From NCBI GenBank assembly GCA_003482405.1, contig DMZB01000083.1:1-18198 (forward strand): a stretch of 18,198 nucleotides of DNA, written 5' to 3'. The notes under the pieces were generated by a model. The model saw only the letters and a list, made by a program, of their open reading frames with translations, was not told the DNA's origin and did not search any database. Source of the stretch: Lactobacillus sp. GTDB lineage: Bacteria; Bacillota; Bacilli; Lactobacillales; Lactobacillaceae. Below are positions 6,689 to 15,153 of this stretch, piece after piece. The position numbers and the translations under genes are program-made. How positions within the stretch are numbered: the stretch's first letter is position 1; the number at the start of each line of letters is the position of its first letter.

Positions 6689-8941
6689 ATGAAACAAACG
6701 TTTGATATTGAACCTTGGAACGTGGTCACACGCAAGTTCGATTCAGAAGATAAACGACTTCAAGAATCCATGACCAGTTTAGGTAACGGCAACATGGGAC
6801 TGCGCGGGTTCTTTGAAGAAGATTATAGCGGTGACACATTGCCAGGTATCTACTTGGGTGGTGTTTGGTTCCCAGACAAGACGCGTGTCGGCTGGTGGAA
6901 AAATGGCTATCCAGCATACTTTGGCAAAGTTATCAACGCGGTTAATTTTATTAAAATTAACGCACTGATTAATGGTGAAAAGTTAGATTTGGCTAAGGAC
7001 ACGGTTAGCGACTTTGAGCTTAACCTTGATATGCAACATGCGCAGTTAACGAGAAGTTTTACGGTTACAAAGGGTGATGCAAAACTTGCCTTTACGTTTG
7101 AACGATTCGTCAGTGCCGCTCAAAAAGAATTGGCTGTCGTCCGTGTCAGTGCGAAAAATGTTGGCACACAATCCGTTAAGCTACAGTTAAATTCAGCATT
7201 AGACGCCAACGTGCAAAACGAAGATGCCAATTACGACGAACGTTTCTGGGATATTCTTAACATTGATGGCACCAACGATAGCGGCGAAATTGTGACTAAA
7301 ACGAAGCCAAACAACTTTGGCACACCGCAGTTTACGGTTGGCATGCAAATGACGAATAAGAGCTCGTTGCCAGCAATCAGCGATGACGGCAAGATGGACA
7401 CCGAAGTGACTAACCAATTTGGTGGCGAACTGGCAGTTGGTGATACTGCGACGTTGGAAAAACGGGTAGTAGTTGTCACATCGCGCGATTATGATGACCA
7501 GATCACTTTGACCGCCGGGATGCACGACTTATCATCGAAGATTGCTAAACAGTCTTATGACGCATTGTATCAGGCACATACTGCTATTTGGGCTGACCGT
7601 TGGACCAAGAGTGATGTCTCAATTGAAGGCGATGTTGCTGCTCAACAAGGGATTCGCTTTAACTTATTCCAGCTGTTCTCAACCTATTACGGTGAGGATT
7701 CACGTTTGAATATCGGACCAAAAGGGTTCACTGGTGAAAAGTATGGTGGTGCCACATACTGGGACACAGAAGCCTTTGCAGTGCCCGTTTACTTGGGTGT
7801 CACTGACCAACAAGTTACGCGTAATTTGTTAATGTATCGTTATCAACAATTAGACGGTGCCCACCACAATGCGAAGATGCAAGGTCTCAAGGGTGCCTTG
7901 TTCCCAATGGTTACCTTTGACGGAATTGAATCACACAATGAATGGGAAATTACGTTTGAAGAAATTCACCGTAATGGCGACATTGCGTTTGCCATTTACA
8001 ACTACACACGTTATACCGGCGACAAGAGCTATGTTCTGCACGAAGGGAGCAAGGTGCTGACCGAAATTTCCCGTTTCTGGGCGGACCGTGTCCACTTCTC
8101 CAAACGCAATCAGCAGTATATGATCCATGGTGTCACCGGACCTGACGAGTATGAAAACAACGTTGATAACAACTGGTACACCAATTATTTGGCACAGTGG
8201 ACGTTAAAGTACACACTGGAAGTTTTGAAGGAAGTTGATGGCAAACAGGCTGCTGAATTGGCTGTCAGCGATGAAGAAAAGAAACAGTGGCAGGATATTG
8301 TCGATAAGATGTACTTACCACATGACGATAAACTTGGTATCTTTGTGCAACATGATGGTTTCCTCGATAAGGATATCGAACCTGTCAGTGCCATTCCAGC
8401 GGATCAGCTACCAATCAACCAGCACTGGTCATGGGACAAAATTCTGCGTTCCCCATACATTAAGCAAGGGGACGTCTTACAAGGTGTTTGGGACTTTATC
8501 GATGACTTTACACCTGAACAAAAGAAGGCCAACTTTGATTTCTACGAACCGTTAACGGTTCATGAATCCAGTTTGTCAGCTGCAATTCATTCTATCTTAG
8601 CCGCTGATTTGCATTATGAAGATAAAGCTGTTGAAATGTATGAACGTACGTCACGACTTGATCTTGATAACTACAACAATGATACGGTAGACGGTTTGCA
8701 CATTACGTCGATGACAGGTAGTTGGCTAGCCATTGTCCAAGGCTTCGCCGGCATGCGTGTACGCAACGATGAATTGCACTTTGCACCATTCCTGCCGAAG
8801 AAGTGGACGAGTTACCAATTCCGTCAATTGTTCCGGGGCCGTTTGATTGAGGTTCATGTGGACGCAAACGGCACCAGCGTTAAGTTGATTTCAGGCGACC
8901 CATTGACCGTTTCTGTCAATGACAAAGAAGTTAACCTATAG
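6689..8941 (+). CDS. mapA: Maltose phosphorylase (glycoside hydrolase family 65)
   Basis: This cytoplasmic enzyme splits maltose with inorganic phosphate into D-glucose and beta-D-glucose-1-phosphate, inverting the anomeric carbon and saving one ATP per disaccharide. The 750-residue length matches lactobacillar maltose phosphorylases. The general acid is E487 in GVTGPDEYENN, the same residue number reported for the Lactobacillus brevis enzyme. Other GH65 signatures are KGFTGEKYGGATYWDTEAF at 345-363 (phosphate and sugar pocket) and HNEWEITFEEIHRNGD near 416-431. An N-terminal beta-sandwich (to about 270) precedes the alpha/alpha barrel, and a small C-terminal beta domain follows. AAGAAGGGA at 6669-6677 serves as ribosome binding site. 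The gene is last in the sugar module. No beta-phosphoglucomutase gene follows in the window, although these genes are usually adjacent. Kojibiose or trehalose phosphorylase activity is a less likely alternative. Confidence 0.94.
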   Translation: MKQTFDIEPWNVVTRKFDSEDKRLQESMTSLGNGNMGLRGFFEEDYSGDTLPGIYLGGVWFPDKTRVGWWKNGYPAYFGKVINAVNFIKINALINGEKLDLAKDTVSDFELNLDMQHAQLTRSFTVTKGDAKLAFTFERFVSAAQKELAVVRVSAKNVGTQSVKLQLNSALDANVQNEDANYDERFWDILNIDGTNDSGEIVTKTKPNNFGTPQFTVGMQMTNKSSLPAISDDGKMDTEVTNQFGGELAVGDTATLEKRVVVVTSRDYDDQITLTAGMHDLSSKIAKQSYDALYQAHTAIWADRWTKSDVSIEGDVAAQQGIRFNLFQLFSTYYGEDSRLNIGPKGFTGEKYGGATYWDTEAFAVPVYLGVTDQQVTRNLLMYRYQQLDGAHHNAKMQGLKGALFPMVTFDGIESHNEWEITFEEIHRNGDIAFAIYNYTRYTGDKSYVLHEGSKVLTEISRFWADRVHFSKRNQQYMIHGVTGPDEYENNVDNNWYTNYLAQWTLKYTLEVLKEVDGKQAAELAVSDEEKKQWQDIVDKMYLPHDDKLGIFVQHDGFLDKDIEPVSAIPADQLPINQHWSWDKILRSPYIKQGDVLQGVWDFIDDFTPEQKKANFDFYEPLTVHESSLSAAIHSILAADLHYEDKAVEMYERTSRLDLDNYNNDTVDGLHITSMTGSWLAIVQGFAGMRVRNDELHFAPFLPKKWTSYQFRQLFRGRLIEVHVDANGTSVKLISGDPLTVSVNDKEVNL

Positions 8942-8967
8942 ATGAATTGATGTTGTTTTACTAAATG

Positions 8968-9018
8968 AAGCTGCTAGTTTATAAGTGTGTAAGATCACCT
9001 TTGAACTAGCAGCTTTCT
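8968..9018 (+). terminator. Rho-independent terminator after mapA
   Basis: A perfect 12-bp stem (8968-8979 with 9004-9015) with an extra T.G pair inside closes a loop of just over 20 nt, followed by TTCTTTG. It ends the sugar module transcript. The stretch 9019-9250 that follows is AT-rich and shows no gene, repeat or RNA I can support. Confidence 0.85.
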
Positions 9019-9252
9019 TTGTAACAATTCGGAATTTGAAGGCCGTTCACACAATTATGTTTGCCCAGATTGAATCATCGTAGAAGGACCGAGTGAATCT
9101 TGGAAGCCACAGTCTGGTACTTAACTTGAGGAGTTCTTGCTCGTTTTGCCCATGAATATTTCAGCAATTTGTAAATCATGGTTGATTTAGAATAATGACA
9201 ATGCACAATATCAACATTTGATAAATATTAGCCAATCAAGAGTTGTCAGTCC

Positions 9253-9304
9253 TTTACTTAGCCGACAAATGGTTTAGAATAAAGCTCAACGAACATCACG
9301 TGAT
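9253..9304 (+). promoter_or_regulatory. Putative tpx promoter and downstream palindrome
   Basis: TTTACT (9253-9258) and TAGAAT (9275-9280) are 16 bp apart, a modest sigma-A promoter. The perfect 10-bp palindrome ATCACGTGAT at 9295-9304 lies just after the expected transcription start, flanked by AACG on the left and CGTT on the right, so it could be an operator for a redox or other regulator. No known box is matched, and the leader to the tpx start is about 80 nt. Confidence 0.4.
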
Positions 9305-9369
9305 TGCGTTTGTGAACGTCATGAGAGTGGTGTTTTGTGAGTGAGATTAAATAGACAGGAGTGGTTCTT

Positions 9370-9867
9370 GTGGAAATCGTTGCAGATGGCAATAAAGTAC
9401 AACTGGTCGGTGAACCGCTGGCCGTTGGTGATGCGTTACCGCATTTTAAATTATTTGATGAAGATGGCAACAAGGTCAAAATGGCTGAATTGCTTGGTAA
9501 GCCGTTGGTTATCAGTGTCGTGCCGGATCTAAACACCCCAGTGTGTTCCGTTCAAACGAAGAAATTTAACCAACAGGCCGATTATCATCAAAATGTTCGT
9601 TTTGTGACGGTTTCAAAAAACACTCCGTTGGAGCAAAAAAATTGGTGTGCCGCTGAAGGTGTCACGAATTTATCAGTGTTATCTGATGAGGAAGAATCCT
9701 TTGGTTATGCAACAAACTTGCTGATTCCTGACCTTGATGTCTTGGCACGGGCGGTGTACGTGGTTGATGCACAAGGACAGATCGTGTACCGGCAGGTTGT
9801 TCCAGATATTGGACAAGAGCCGGACTACTTGGCCGCATTAGATACGCTTGGTCAGTTTGATAAATAG
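9370..9867 (+). CDS. tpx: Thiol peroxidase Tpx (atypical 2-Cys peroxiredoxin)
   Basis: Tpx reduces hydrogen peroxide and alkyl hydroperoxides in the cytoplasm using thioredoxin. With the GTG start at 9370 the protein is 165 residues, the usual family length. The peroxidatic cysteine is C59 in VVPDLNTPVCS and the resolving cysteine is C93 in KNWCAAEGV, the spacing expected for an intramolecular disulfide. The thioredoxin fold is complete through the C-terminal PDYLAAL region. The start is set by the ribosome binding site AGGAG at 9357-9361, 8 nt before GTG 9370; the in-frame GTG at 9361 overlaps that site and cannot be used. Tpx stands alone between a terminator and the valS promoter, and defends against peroxide in these catalase-poor bacteria. 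A GTG start and weak promoter suggest modest expression. Confidence 0.93.
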   Translation: MEIVADGNKVQLVGEPLAVGDALPHFKLFDEDGNKVKMAELLGKPLVISVVPDLNTPVCSVQTKKFNQQADYHQNVRFVTVSKNTPLEQKNWCAAEGVTNLSVLSDEEESFGYATNLLIPDLDVLARAVYVVDAQGQIVYRQVVPDIGQEPDYLAALDTLGQFDK

Positions 9868-9900
9868 AGTCGCCTGCACTGGACCGTTGGTAAAACGTTC

Positions 9901-9929
9901 TTGACGGTTATTGGCGGACAGTTTATGAT
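9901..9929 (+). promoter_or_regulatory. valS: Promoter of the valS T-box leader
   Basis: TTGACG (9901-9906) and TATGAT (9924-9929) with an ideal 17-bp spacer. Transcription would start near 9936, about 30 nt before Stem I of the T-box. Confidence 0.85.
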
Positions 9930-9966
9930 GAGAAACATTAAGATATATAAAACGAATAATGCAATG

Positions 9967-10214
9967 AACAAGGGAGTAGCACATAGCTGTTTTTTAGCGA
10001 GCTGGTGGTGATGAAAGACCAGCAAACGGTGTGTTGTGAAAGTAGCTTGTTGGCAGGTTTATTGAATTCACTGATTGTGTGTCTTCAGCGGTGATAGTAA
10101 ATAAATTCGGGTCACGACCGTTAAAGCGTGCTTGAGTGGGGTAGCAATATCCAATTTAGGTGGTACCGCGAGTAATCGTCCTAATTTCCATATGGAAGTT
10201 AGGACGATTTTTTT
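9967..10214 (+). ncRNA. T-box leader of valS (tRNA-Val sensing)
   Basis: The leader senses uncharged tRNA-Val and allows read-through into valS when it binds. The base of Stem I pairs AACAAG (9967-9972) with CTTGTT (10046-10051); the AGTA motif lies at 9975-9978. The distal part has the typical AGCGAG bulge and GGTGGTGA loop closed by CTGG/CCAG near 10000-10022. The specifier loop (GAAAGTAG, 10038-10045) offers GTA, a valine codon, at 10042-10044, followed by a purine. The conserved T-box AGGTGGTACCGCG is at 10158-10170; its TGGT can pair with an ACCA acceptor end, consistent with the A73 of tRNA-Val. The intrinsic terminator completes the switch. Confidence 0.95.
10174..10214 (+). terminator. 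T-box regulated terminator upstream of valS
   Basis: An 11-bp perfect stem (10174-10184 with 10199-10209) extends inward to about 16 bp through tttcc/ggaag pairs and is followed by seven T. It competes with the antiterminator formed by the T-box sequence at 10158-10170. Confidence 0.95.
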
Positions 10215-10295
10215 ACGGTTGACTTTACAACAATAAGCTCAAGATTCGTTTGAAAACTTGCATTACAGTCAACACAATTTGAAGGGAATGATTAC

Positions 10296-12956
10296 ATGGC
10301 AACAAAAGATTTACCAACCAAGTATGATCCGCACGCAGTTGAAAGTGGCCGCTATCAAAAGTGGTTAGATGCCGGTTTATTCAAACCATCTGGTGACAAA
10401 AAGGCTAAGCCTTATTCTATCGTCTTACCACCGCCAAATGTCACTGGTAAGCTGCATTTAGGTCATGCCTGGGACACGGCCTTACAAGATATGCTCATTC
10501 GTTACAAACGGATGGAAGGCTTTGATACCTTGTGGGTACCTGGCATGGACCATGCCGGTATCGCCACACAGGCTAAGGTCGAAGCACGTTTACGTGAACA
10601 GGGGATTTCCCGTTACGATTTGGGCCGTGAAAAGTTTGTTGAACAAGTTTGGGACTGGAAGGACGAATATGCCGCCACCATTCACAAACAATGGGCCAAA
10701 CTGGGCCTGTCAATGGATTATAGCCGTGAACGTTTTACCCTTGATGAAGGCTTGTCTAAAGCTGTTCGCAAGGTTTTCGTTGATCTCTACAACAAGGGAT
10801 TGATCTACCGTGGCGAATACATCATTAACTGGGACCCGCAAGCGCGGACGGCGTTATCTGATATTGAAGTTATTCATAAAGACGACAAGGGCGCTTTTTA
10901 CCACGTTAAATATCCATTTACGGATGGGACAACATTTGACGGTAAGGATTACATTGAAATTGCGACGACTCGTCCTGAAACAATGTTTGGTGACGTTGCA
11001 GTGGCGGTTCACCCAAGTGACGAGCGGTATAAGGAACTGGTCGGCAAGCATATTAACGTGCCGTTGGTTAACCGTGAGATTCCAATCATTGCTGACGAAT
11101 ACGTTGACCCCGAGTTTGGAACTGGGATGGTTAAGATTACACCGGCTCATGATCCAAACGACTTCTTGGTTGGAAACCGTCACAACTTAAAACGCATCAA
11201 CACAATGAATGAAGATGCTTCTCTAAACGAAAACGCCGGTAAATATAACGGCATGGATCGTTTTGATGCACGGAAGGCCATCGTGCAAGATTTGCAAGAT
11301 GGCGGCTGGATGTTAAAGATTGATCCAATCGTGCACTCGGTTGGACATTCTGAACGGACTGGCGTTCAGGTTGAAGCACGGTTATCCACACAGTGGTTCG
11401 TTAAGATGAAACCACTGGCGGAGCAGGCGTTAAAACATCAGGAAACAGATGACAAAGTGACCTTCTGGCCATCACGTTTTGAAGATACCTATGAACAGTG
11501 GATGGATAACGTTCACGACTGGGTTATCTCACGTCAATTATGGTGGGGCCATCGTATTCCTGCTTGGTACAACAAACAAACTGGCGAAACATATGTTGGC
11601 ATGGATGCACCAGAGAACGAGGCAGATTGGACACAAGATCCTGATGTTCTGGATACCTGGTTTAGTTCTGCACTTTGGCCAATGACAACCATGGGCTGGC
11701 CTGATACGGATAGTGATGACTACAAACGGTATTTCCCAACAGATGACTTGGTTACCGGTTATGATATCATCTTCTTCTGGGTATCACGAATGATGTTCGA
11801 ATCCGTTGAATTCACTGGCAAACGACCATTTAAAAATGTCTTGATGCACGGACTGATGCGTGATAATCAAGGCCGTAAAATGAGTAAGTCACTGGGTAAT
11901 GGGATCGATCCAATGGACGTCATTGATAAGTACGGTGTTGATGCGATGCGCTGGTTCTTAGCCACTGGCTCTACGCCAGGCCAAGATGTTCGTTATGACA
12001 CAACGAAGTTAGATGCAGGCTGGAACTTCATTAATAAGATTTGGAATGCTAGCCGTTATGTCATCATGAACTTAGGTGACATGGACAAACCTGTACTGCC
12101 GCCAAAAAAAGACTGGAATTTGGCGGATCGTTGGATTCTCAGCCGTTTGAACAAGACCGTTGCAGACACACATCGGTTATTTGACAAATTTGAATTCGGT
12201 GAGGTTGGCCGTGCCCTGTATAATTTCATCTGGAATGATCTGTGTGACTGGTACATCGAGATGACCAAGGAAGTACTTAACGGCGATGATGAAGCTGCCA
12301 AGAAAAACACGCAAAACGTGTTAGGGTATGTCTTGGATCAAACATTGCGGTTGATGCACCCCATCATGCCATTCGTAACGGAAGAACTCTGGTTGGATAT
12401 GCCGCATGAGGGTAAGTCGATTATGGTTGCAGACTACCCAGTTGTGCACGATGACTTTGAAGATGACCAAGCTGAAACGGATATGGGTCGTCTGATTGAA
12501 TTAATTACAGCAGTTCGTAATATTCGTGGTGAAGCCAATGCGCCAATGAGCAGTGCAGTTGATTTACTGATTAAGACCGACAGTACAGATTTAAAGACAT
12601 TGTTTGAAAGCAACCGTGAATTTGTGGACCGTTTCTGCCATCCAAGTGAGCTCCAAATTGGTGCTGACGTAACGGCACCAAAATTAGCAATGTCAGCGAT
12701 TATTTCCGATGCTGAAGTTTACATTCCACTAGCTGAACTGATTAATCTGGATGATGAAATTGCACGTTTGGATAAAGAAGTTGCGAGCTTGCAAAATGAA
12801 GTCTCCCGTTCGGAAAAGAAATTGGGCAACGAACGGTTTGTGGCAAACGCACCCGAAGCCGTCGTAGCAGAAGAACGTAGCAAACAAGCTGACTGGCAGC
12901 AAAAGCTAGCCGCAGCTACCAGTCGCTTGGCTGAAGTCAAGGCTAGTCGCAACTAA
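10296..12956 (+). CDS. valS: Valyl-tRNA synthetase
   Basis: A class Ia aminoacyl-tRNA synthetase of 886 residues that attaches valine to tRNA-Val and edits mischarged threonine. The ATP-binding HIGH motif is present as HLGH (residues 54-57, within [16 protein letters not shown]) and the second signature is KMSKS at 528-532. Between them lies the CP1 editing domain (about 190-340, with [17 protein letters not shown]). An anticodon-binding helical domain and a C-terminal coiled coil (from about residue 815, rich in Glu/Lys/Leu) complete the enzyme. GAAGGGA at 10281-10287 precedes the ATG. Expression is controlled by the T-box leader directly upstream. A terminator follows, so valS is transcribed as a single gene, with folC starting a new unit. 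Confidence 0.98.
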   Translation: MATKDLPTKYDPHAVESGRYQKWLDAGLFKPSGDKKAKPYSIVLPPPNVTGKLHLGHAWDTALQDMLIRYKRMEGFDTLWVPGMDHAGIATQAKVEARLREQGISRYDLGREKFVEQVWDWKDEYAATIHKQWAKLGLSMDYSRERFTLDEGLSKAVRKVFVDLYNKGLIYRGEYIINWDPQARTALSDIEVIHKDDKGAFYHVKYPFTDGTTFDGKDYIEIATTRPETMFGDVAVAVHPSDERYKELVGKHINVPLVNREIPIIADEYVDPEFGTGMVKITPAHDPNDFLVGNRHNLKRINTMNEDASLNENAGKYNGMDRFDARKAIVQDLQDGGWMLKIDPIVHSVGHSERTGVQVEARLSTQWFVKMKPLAEQALKHQETDDKVTFWPSRFEDTYEQWMDNVHDWVISRQLWWGHRIPAWYNKQTGETYVGMDAPENEADWTQDPDVLDTWFSSALWPMTTMGWPDTDSDDYKRYFPTDDLVTGYDIIFFWVSRMMFESVEFTGKRPFKNVLMHGLMRDNQGRKMSKSLGNGIDPMDVIDKYGVDAMRWFLATGSTPGQDVRYDTTKLDAGWNFINKIWNASRYVIMNLGDMDKPVLPPKKDWNLADRWILSRLNKTVADTHRLFDKFEFGEVGRALYNFIWNDLCDWYIEMTKEVLNGDDEAAKKNTQNVLGYVLDQTLRLMHPIMPFVTEELWLDMPHEGKSIMVADYPVVHDDFEDDQAETDMGRLIELITAVRNIRGEANAPMSSAVDLLIKTDSTDLKTLFESNREFVDRFCHPSELQIGADVTAPKLAMSAIISDAEVYIPLAELINLDDEIARLDKEVASLQNEVSRSEKKLGNERFVANAPEAVVAEERSKQADWQQKLAAATSRLAEVKASRN

Positions 12957-13014
12957 CCTGGATTTTTCAGACATTATTTACAAGTGAATCTTTGTAAAAC
13001 TGTTTTAAACCAAT

Positions 13015-13065
13015 AAAGCACCGTTTTGTGACGCGTAAAGGCGCCAGAAGACGGTGCTTTTGTTT
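13015..13065 (+). terminator. Rho-independent terminator after valS
   Basis: A perfect 10-bp stem AAAGCACCGT (13015-13024) with ACGGTGCTTT (13051-13060), loop of 26 nt that can itself pair partly, followed by TTTTGTTTA. The remaining 13066-13150 spacer holds TATGAT at 13120-13125, a possible -10 for folC without a convincing -35. Confidence 0.85.
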
Positions 13066-13167
13066 ATTTGTGATGCGGACGTTTAACGGTTCCGTGCGAG
13101 GGCGACCGGTTGATTGGTGTATGATAGCAGTTAGACAAAATTGGGAATGAGTGGGGGATCTATCTAC

Positions 13168-14499
13168 ATGATTGAGACATATGAGGAAGCTGTGGCCTAT
13201 ATTCACGGCCGGTCGAAATTTAAGAAAGCGCCGACATTAGATCGAATGAAATTATTTTTGGATCGACTCAGTCACCCCGAAAAAAATGTTCAAATGATTC
13301 ATATCGTTGGTACAAACGGCAAAGGGTCAACGCTGACATTTTTACGTAATCTATTACAAAATGACGGCTTGACAGTTGGTAGTTTTACATCACCATATCT
13401 GGTACGTTTTAACGAGCGCATTAGTGTTGACGGAGAGCCAATCAGTGATGCAGATGTACTGCAATTGGTACAGCAGATTGAGCCGGTAGAAGCACAGTTG
13501 GACCAGGAGTTACCGGAAGGCGGTCCAACGGAATTTGAAACACTGACGGCCATGATGTTGCTGTATTTTGCAGCAGGTCATGCAGATATTGTGTTGGTAG
13601 AAGCTGGTTTAGGTGGTCGTTTCGACTCGACAAACGTGATTACGCCGCTGCTATCAATTATTACGACGATTGGCTTAGATCATATGAAAATGCTGGGGGA
13701 TACTGTTAGTAAGATTGCCTGGCAGAAAGTTGGTATTGCCAAGCCTGACGTACCAATGATTACTGGAAACATTACTGACGAGGGGGCACTGTCAGTCATT
13801 AGCGACGTGACGGCCCAGACGAGGACACCGTGGTTTGCAATGAATCGCGATTATCAGGTTCATTATCAAAAGGCACAGGGGTGGCAAGAACGTTTTGGTT
13901 TTGACGGCCTGGGTCATCATTTTAAAGATCTGACGATCAGTATGTTGGGGCGTTATCAGAGCGATAATGCCGCCACCGCTTTGGCCGCTTATTTAAAGCT
14001 ACACCAGATGCGACATACCCATGTTTCAGCAAAAGATATTCGTACCGGGTTAAACACAGCATTTTGGGCCGGGCGTTTTGAAAAATTGAATGATGAACCG
14101 CTCGTGGTCATCGATGGTGCGCATAATGAGCCTGCTGTCGACGAATTAGCCAAACTCATCAAAACGCACTTTGGCAAACAAGAAGTCACCATTATTTTTG
14201 CGGTTTTGGCTGACAAAGCGTATACAAAAATGTTGCCAACTTTAGCAGCATTGCCAAATGTGCATTTGGTGTTGACTCATTTTACTGGTCCCAATGCCAA
14301 ACGAAATTCAGCTGACCTGGATACCTTGGAAGCAAGCTTGAAAAAGCCAGTCCCCAAGTTTGATAATTGGCAGGTGGCCATTGCACAAACTTCCCAAGAA
14401 CTGGGGGCAGACGATGTGTTGATCATTACTGGATCACTGTACTTTATTTCTGATGTCCGCCATTTATTTACGGATAATGACGAAGTCGCGAACAATTAG
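13168..14499 (+). CDS. folC: Bifunctional folylpolyglutamate synthase / dihydrofolate synthase
   Basis: FolC belongs to the Mur-ligase superfamily and uses ATP to add glutamate to dihydropteroate and then to reduced folates, which keeps folates in the cell. The 443-residue protein has the P-loop GTNGKGST at 48-55, the folate-site segment SPYLVRFNERIS near 75-86, EAGLGGRFDSTNVI, the central GLDHMKMLGDT...KVGIAKP segment with the carbamylated-lysine region, and the C-terminal-domain motif IDGAHNEPA. I chose ATG 13168 because a G-rich ribosome binding site (GGGGGAT, 13153-13159) lies 8 nt upstream and the protein then begins MIETYEEA, as family members do; an in-frame TTG at 13141 lacks such a site. 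No terminator separates it from radC 51 bp downstream, so the two likely share a transcript. Whether it has the dihydrofolate synthase activity cannot be read from the sequence. Confidence 0.95.
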   Translation: MIETYEEAVAYIHGRSKFKKAPTLDRMKLFLDRLSHPEKNVQMIHIVGTNGKGSTLTFLRNLLQNDGLTVGSFTSPYLVRFNERISVDGEPISDADVLQLVQQIEPVEAQLDQELPEGGPTEFETLTAMMLLYFAAGHADIVLVEAGLGGRFDSTNVITPLLSIITTIGLDHMKMLGDTVSKIAWQKVGIAKPDVPMITGNITDEGALSVISDVTAQTRTPWFAMNRDYQVHYQKAQGWQERFGFDGLGHHFKDLTISMLGRYQSDNAATALAAYLKLHQMRHTHVSAKDIRTGLNTAFWAGRFEKLNDEPLVVIDGAHNEPAVDELAKLIKTHFGKQEVTIIFAVLADKAYTKMLPTLAALPNVHLVLTHFTGPNAKRNSADLDTLEASLKKPVPKFDNWQVAIAQTSQELGADDVLIITGSLYFISDVRHLFTDNDEVANN

Positions 14500-14550
14500 G
14501 GCCGTTCTTGCGTATGTTAAGTCAATGTCATAAATTGGAGGTTGGCAAAC

Positions 14551-15027
14551 ATGGTACAAACAATTACGGCACCAAACGGTAAAGAGTCATTAAAGGTAGG
14601 GATGCAAGCGGGGTCCAGTCGCACGGTTGGCATTGCACTCAGTGAAGAAATGAGTGAATTACGTCAGGAAACGTTGGTCCTTCTCGCATTGAACGTTAAG
14701 AATCAAGTTATTGCGCGGTGCGAGGTCTTTCGGGGAACAGTGGATGCTTGCGTTGCGCATCCACGGGATGTGTTTTATCAAGCAATTGTTGCCAATGCTG
14801 CCCGAGTGATCGTGGTTCACAACCATCCCAGTGGACTAGCCAAACCATCACCTAGTGATCAAGAATTTGGTCAGCGGCTGTGGTTGGCCGGTCAATTGTT
14901 AGGGATTGAGTTGCTAGACTGTTTCATTATTGGACGCCACAGTTACTTTAGTTTTGGCGAACATGACCTGTTTAATGCGCTATCATTGCCGGAAACGCTG
15001 GCAAAAGAGGATAGTAGCAATTCTTGA
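14551..15027 (+). CDS. radC: RadC-family JAB/MPN domain protein, short form without N-terminal HhH domain
   Basis: RadC-like (JAB/MPN+) proteins carry a zinc-metalloprotease fold; despite the historic name, a role in DNA repair is doubtful. The 158-residue protein keeps the catalytic domain: the metal-binding VVHNHPSG (H90 and H92), then D103 in PSPSDQEF, and the C-terminal LGIELLDCFIIG segment. It lacks the N-terminal helix-hairpin-helix region present in B. subtilis RadC (231 aa). The first 30 residues do not resemble that region. The start is ATG 14551 with GGAGG at 14537-14541, 9 nt upstream; the in-frame TTG at 14542 directly abuts that box. The folC stop is 51 bp upstream, and the gene ends in a terminator just before the mreB promoter. 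Location before mreB is common in Firmicutes. Its function is unknown. Confidence 0.88.
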   Translation: MVQTITAPNGKESLKVGMQAGSSRTVGIALSEEMSELRQETLVLLALNVKNQVIARCEVFRGTVDACVAHPRDVFYQAIVANAARVIVVHNHPSGLAKPSPSDQEFGQRLWLAGQLLGIELLDCFIIGRHSYFSFGEHDLFNALSLPETLAKEDSSNS

Positions 15028-15060
15028 TCCGGTTGTTTAAGGAAGAATAAAAATCTTGAT

Positions 15061-15094
15061 AACAGTGGAAACGACCTGTTTTCACTGTTTTTTC
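15061..15094 (+). terminator. Rho-independent terminator after radC
   Basis: A 12-bp stem (15061-15072 with 15078-15089, one G.T pair) with a 5-nt GACCT loop, followed by six T (15088-15093). The mreB -10 region begins only 3 bp further on. Confidence 0.92.
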
Positions 15095-15096
15095 TA

Positions 15097-15105
15097 TGGT
15101 ATACT
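15097..15105 (+). promoter_or_regulatory. Extended -10 promoter of mreB
   Basis: TGGTATACT fits TGnTATAAT closely. The only -35-like sequence (TTTTCA, 15079-15084) has a short 15-bp spacer and lies inside the terminator stem, so recognition probably relies on the extended -10. Transcription would start near 15112, about 42 nt before the GTG of mreB. Confidence 0.65.
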
Positions 15106-15153
15106 TTTTCCGATATGATTTGGCCTAAGGGTCTTTTGAAGGGAAGAAATACT

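Noticed and set aside
7199..7525. Open frames on the minus strand inside mapA
   Set aside because: They are antisense shadows of the GH65 coding sequence with no start signal or recognisable product.
9075..9179. A 34-codon minus-strand ORF in the mapA-tpx gap
   Set aside because: It has no ribosome binding site or promoter and no recognisable motif; it could be a relic but nothing supports it.
9361..9369. GTG at 9361 as tpx start
   Set aside because: It overlaps the AGGAG ribosome binding site; GTG 9370 has correct spacing and gives the standard 165-residue length.
15115..15153. In-frame ATG at 15115 as mreB start
   Set aside because: It sits at the predicted transcription start and adds residues not found in MreB; GTG 15154 has GAAGGGAAG upstream and gives the usual N-terminus.
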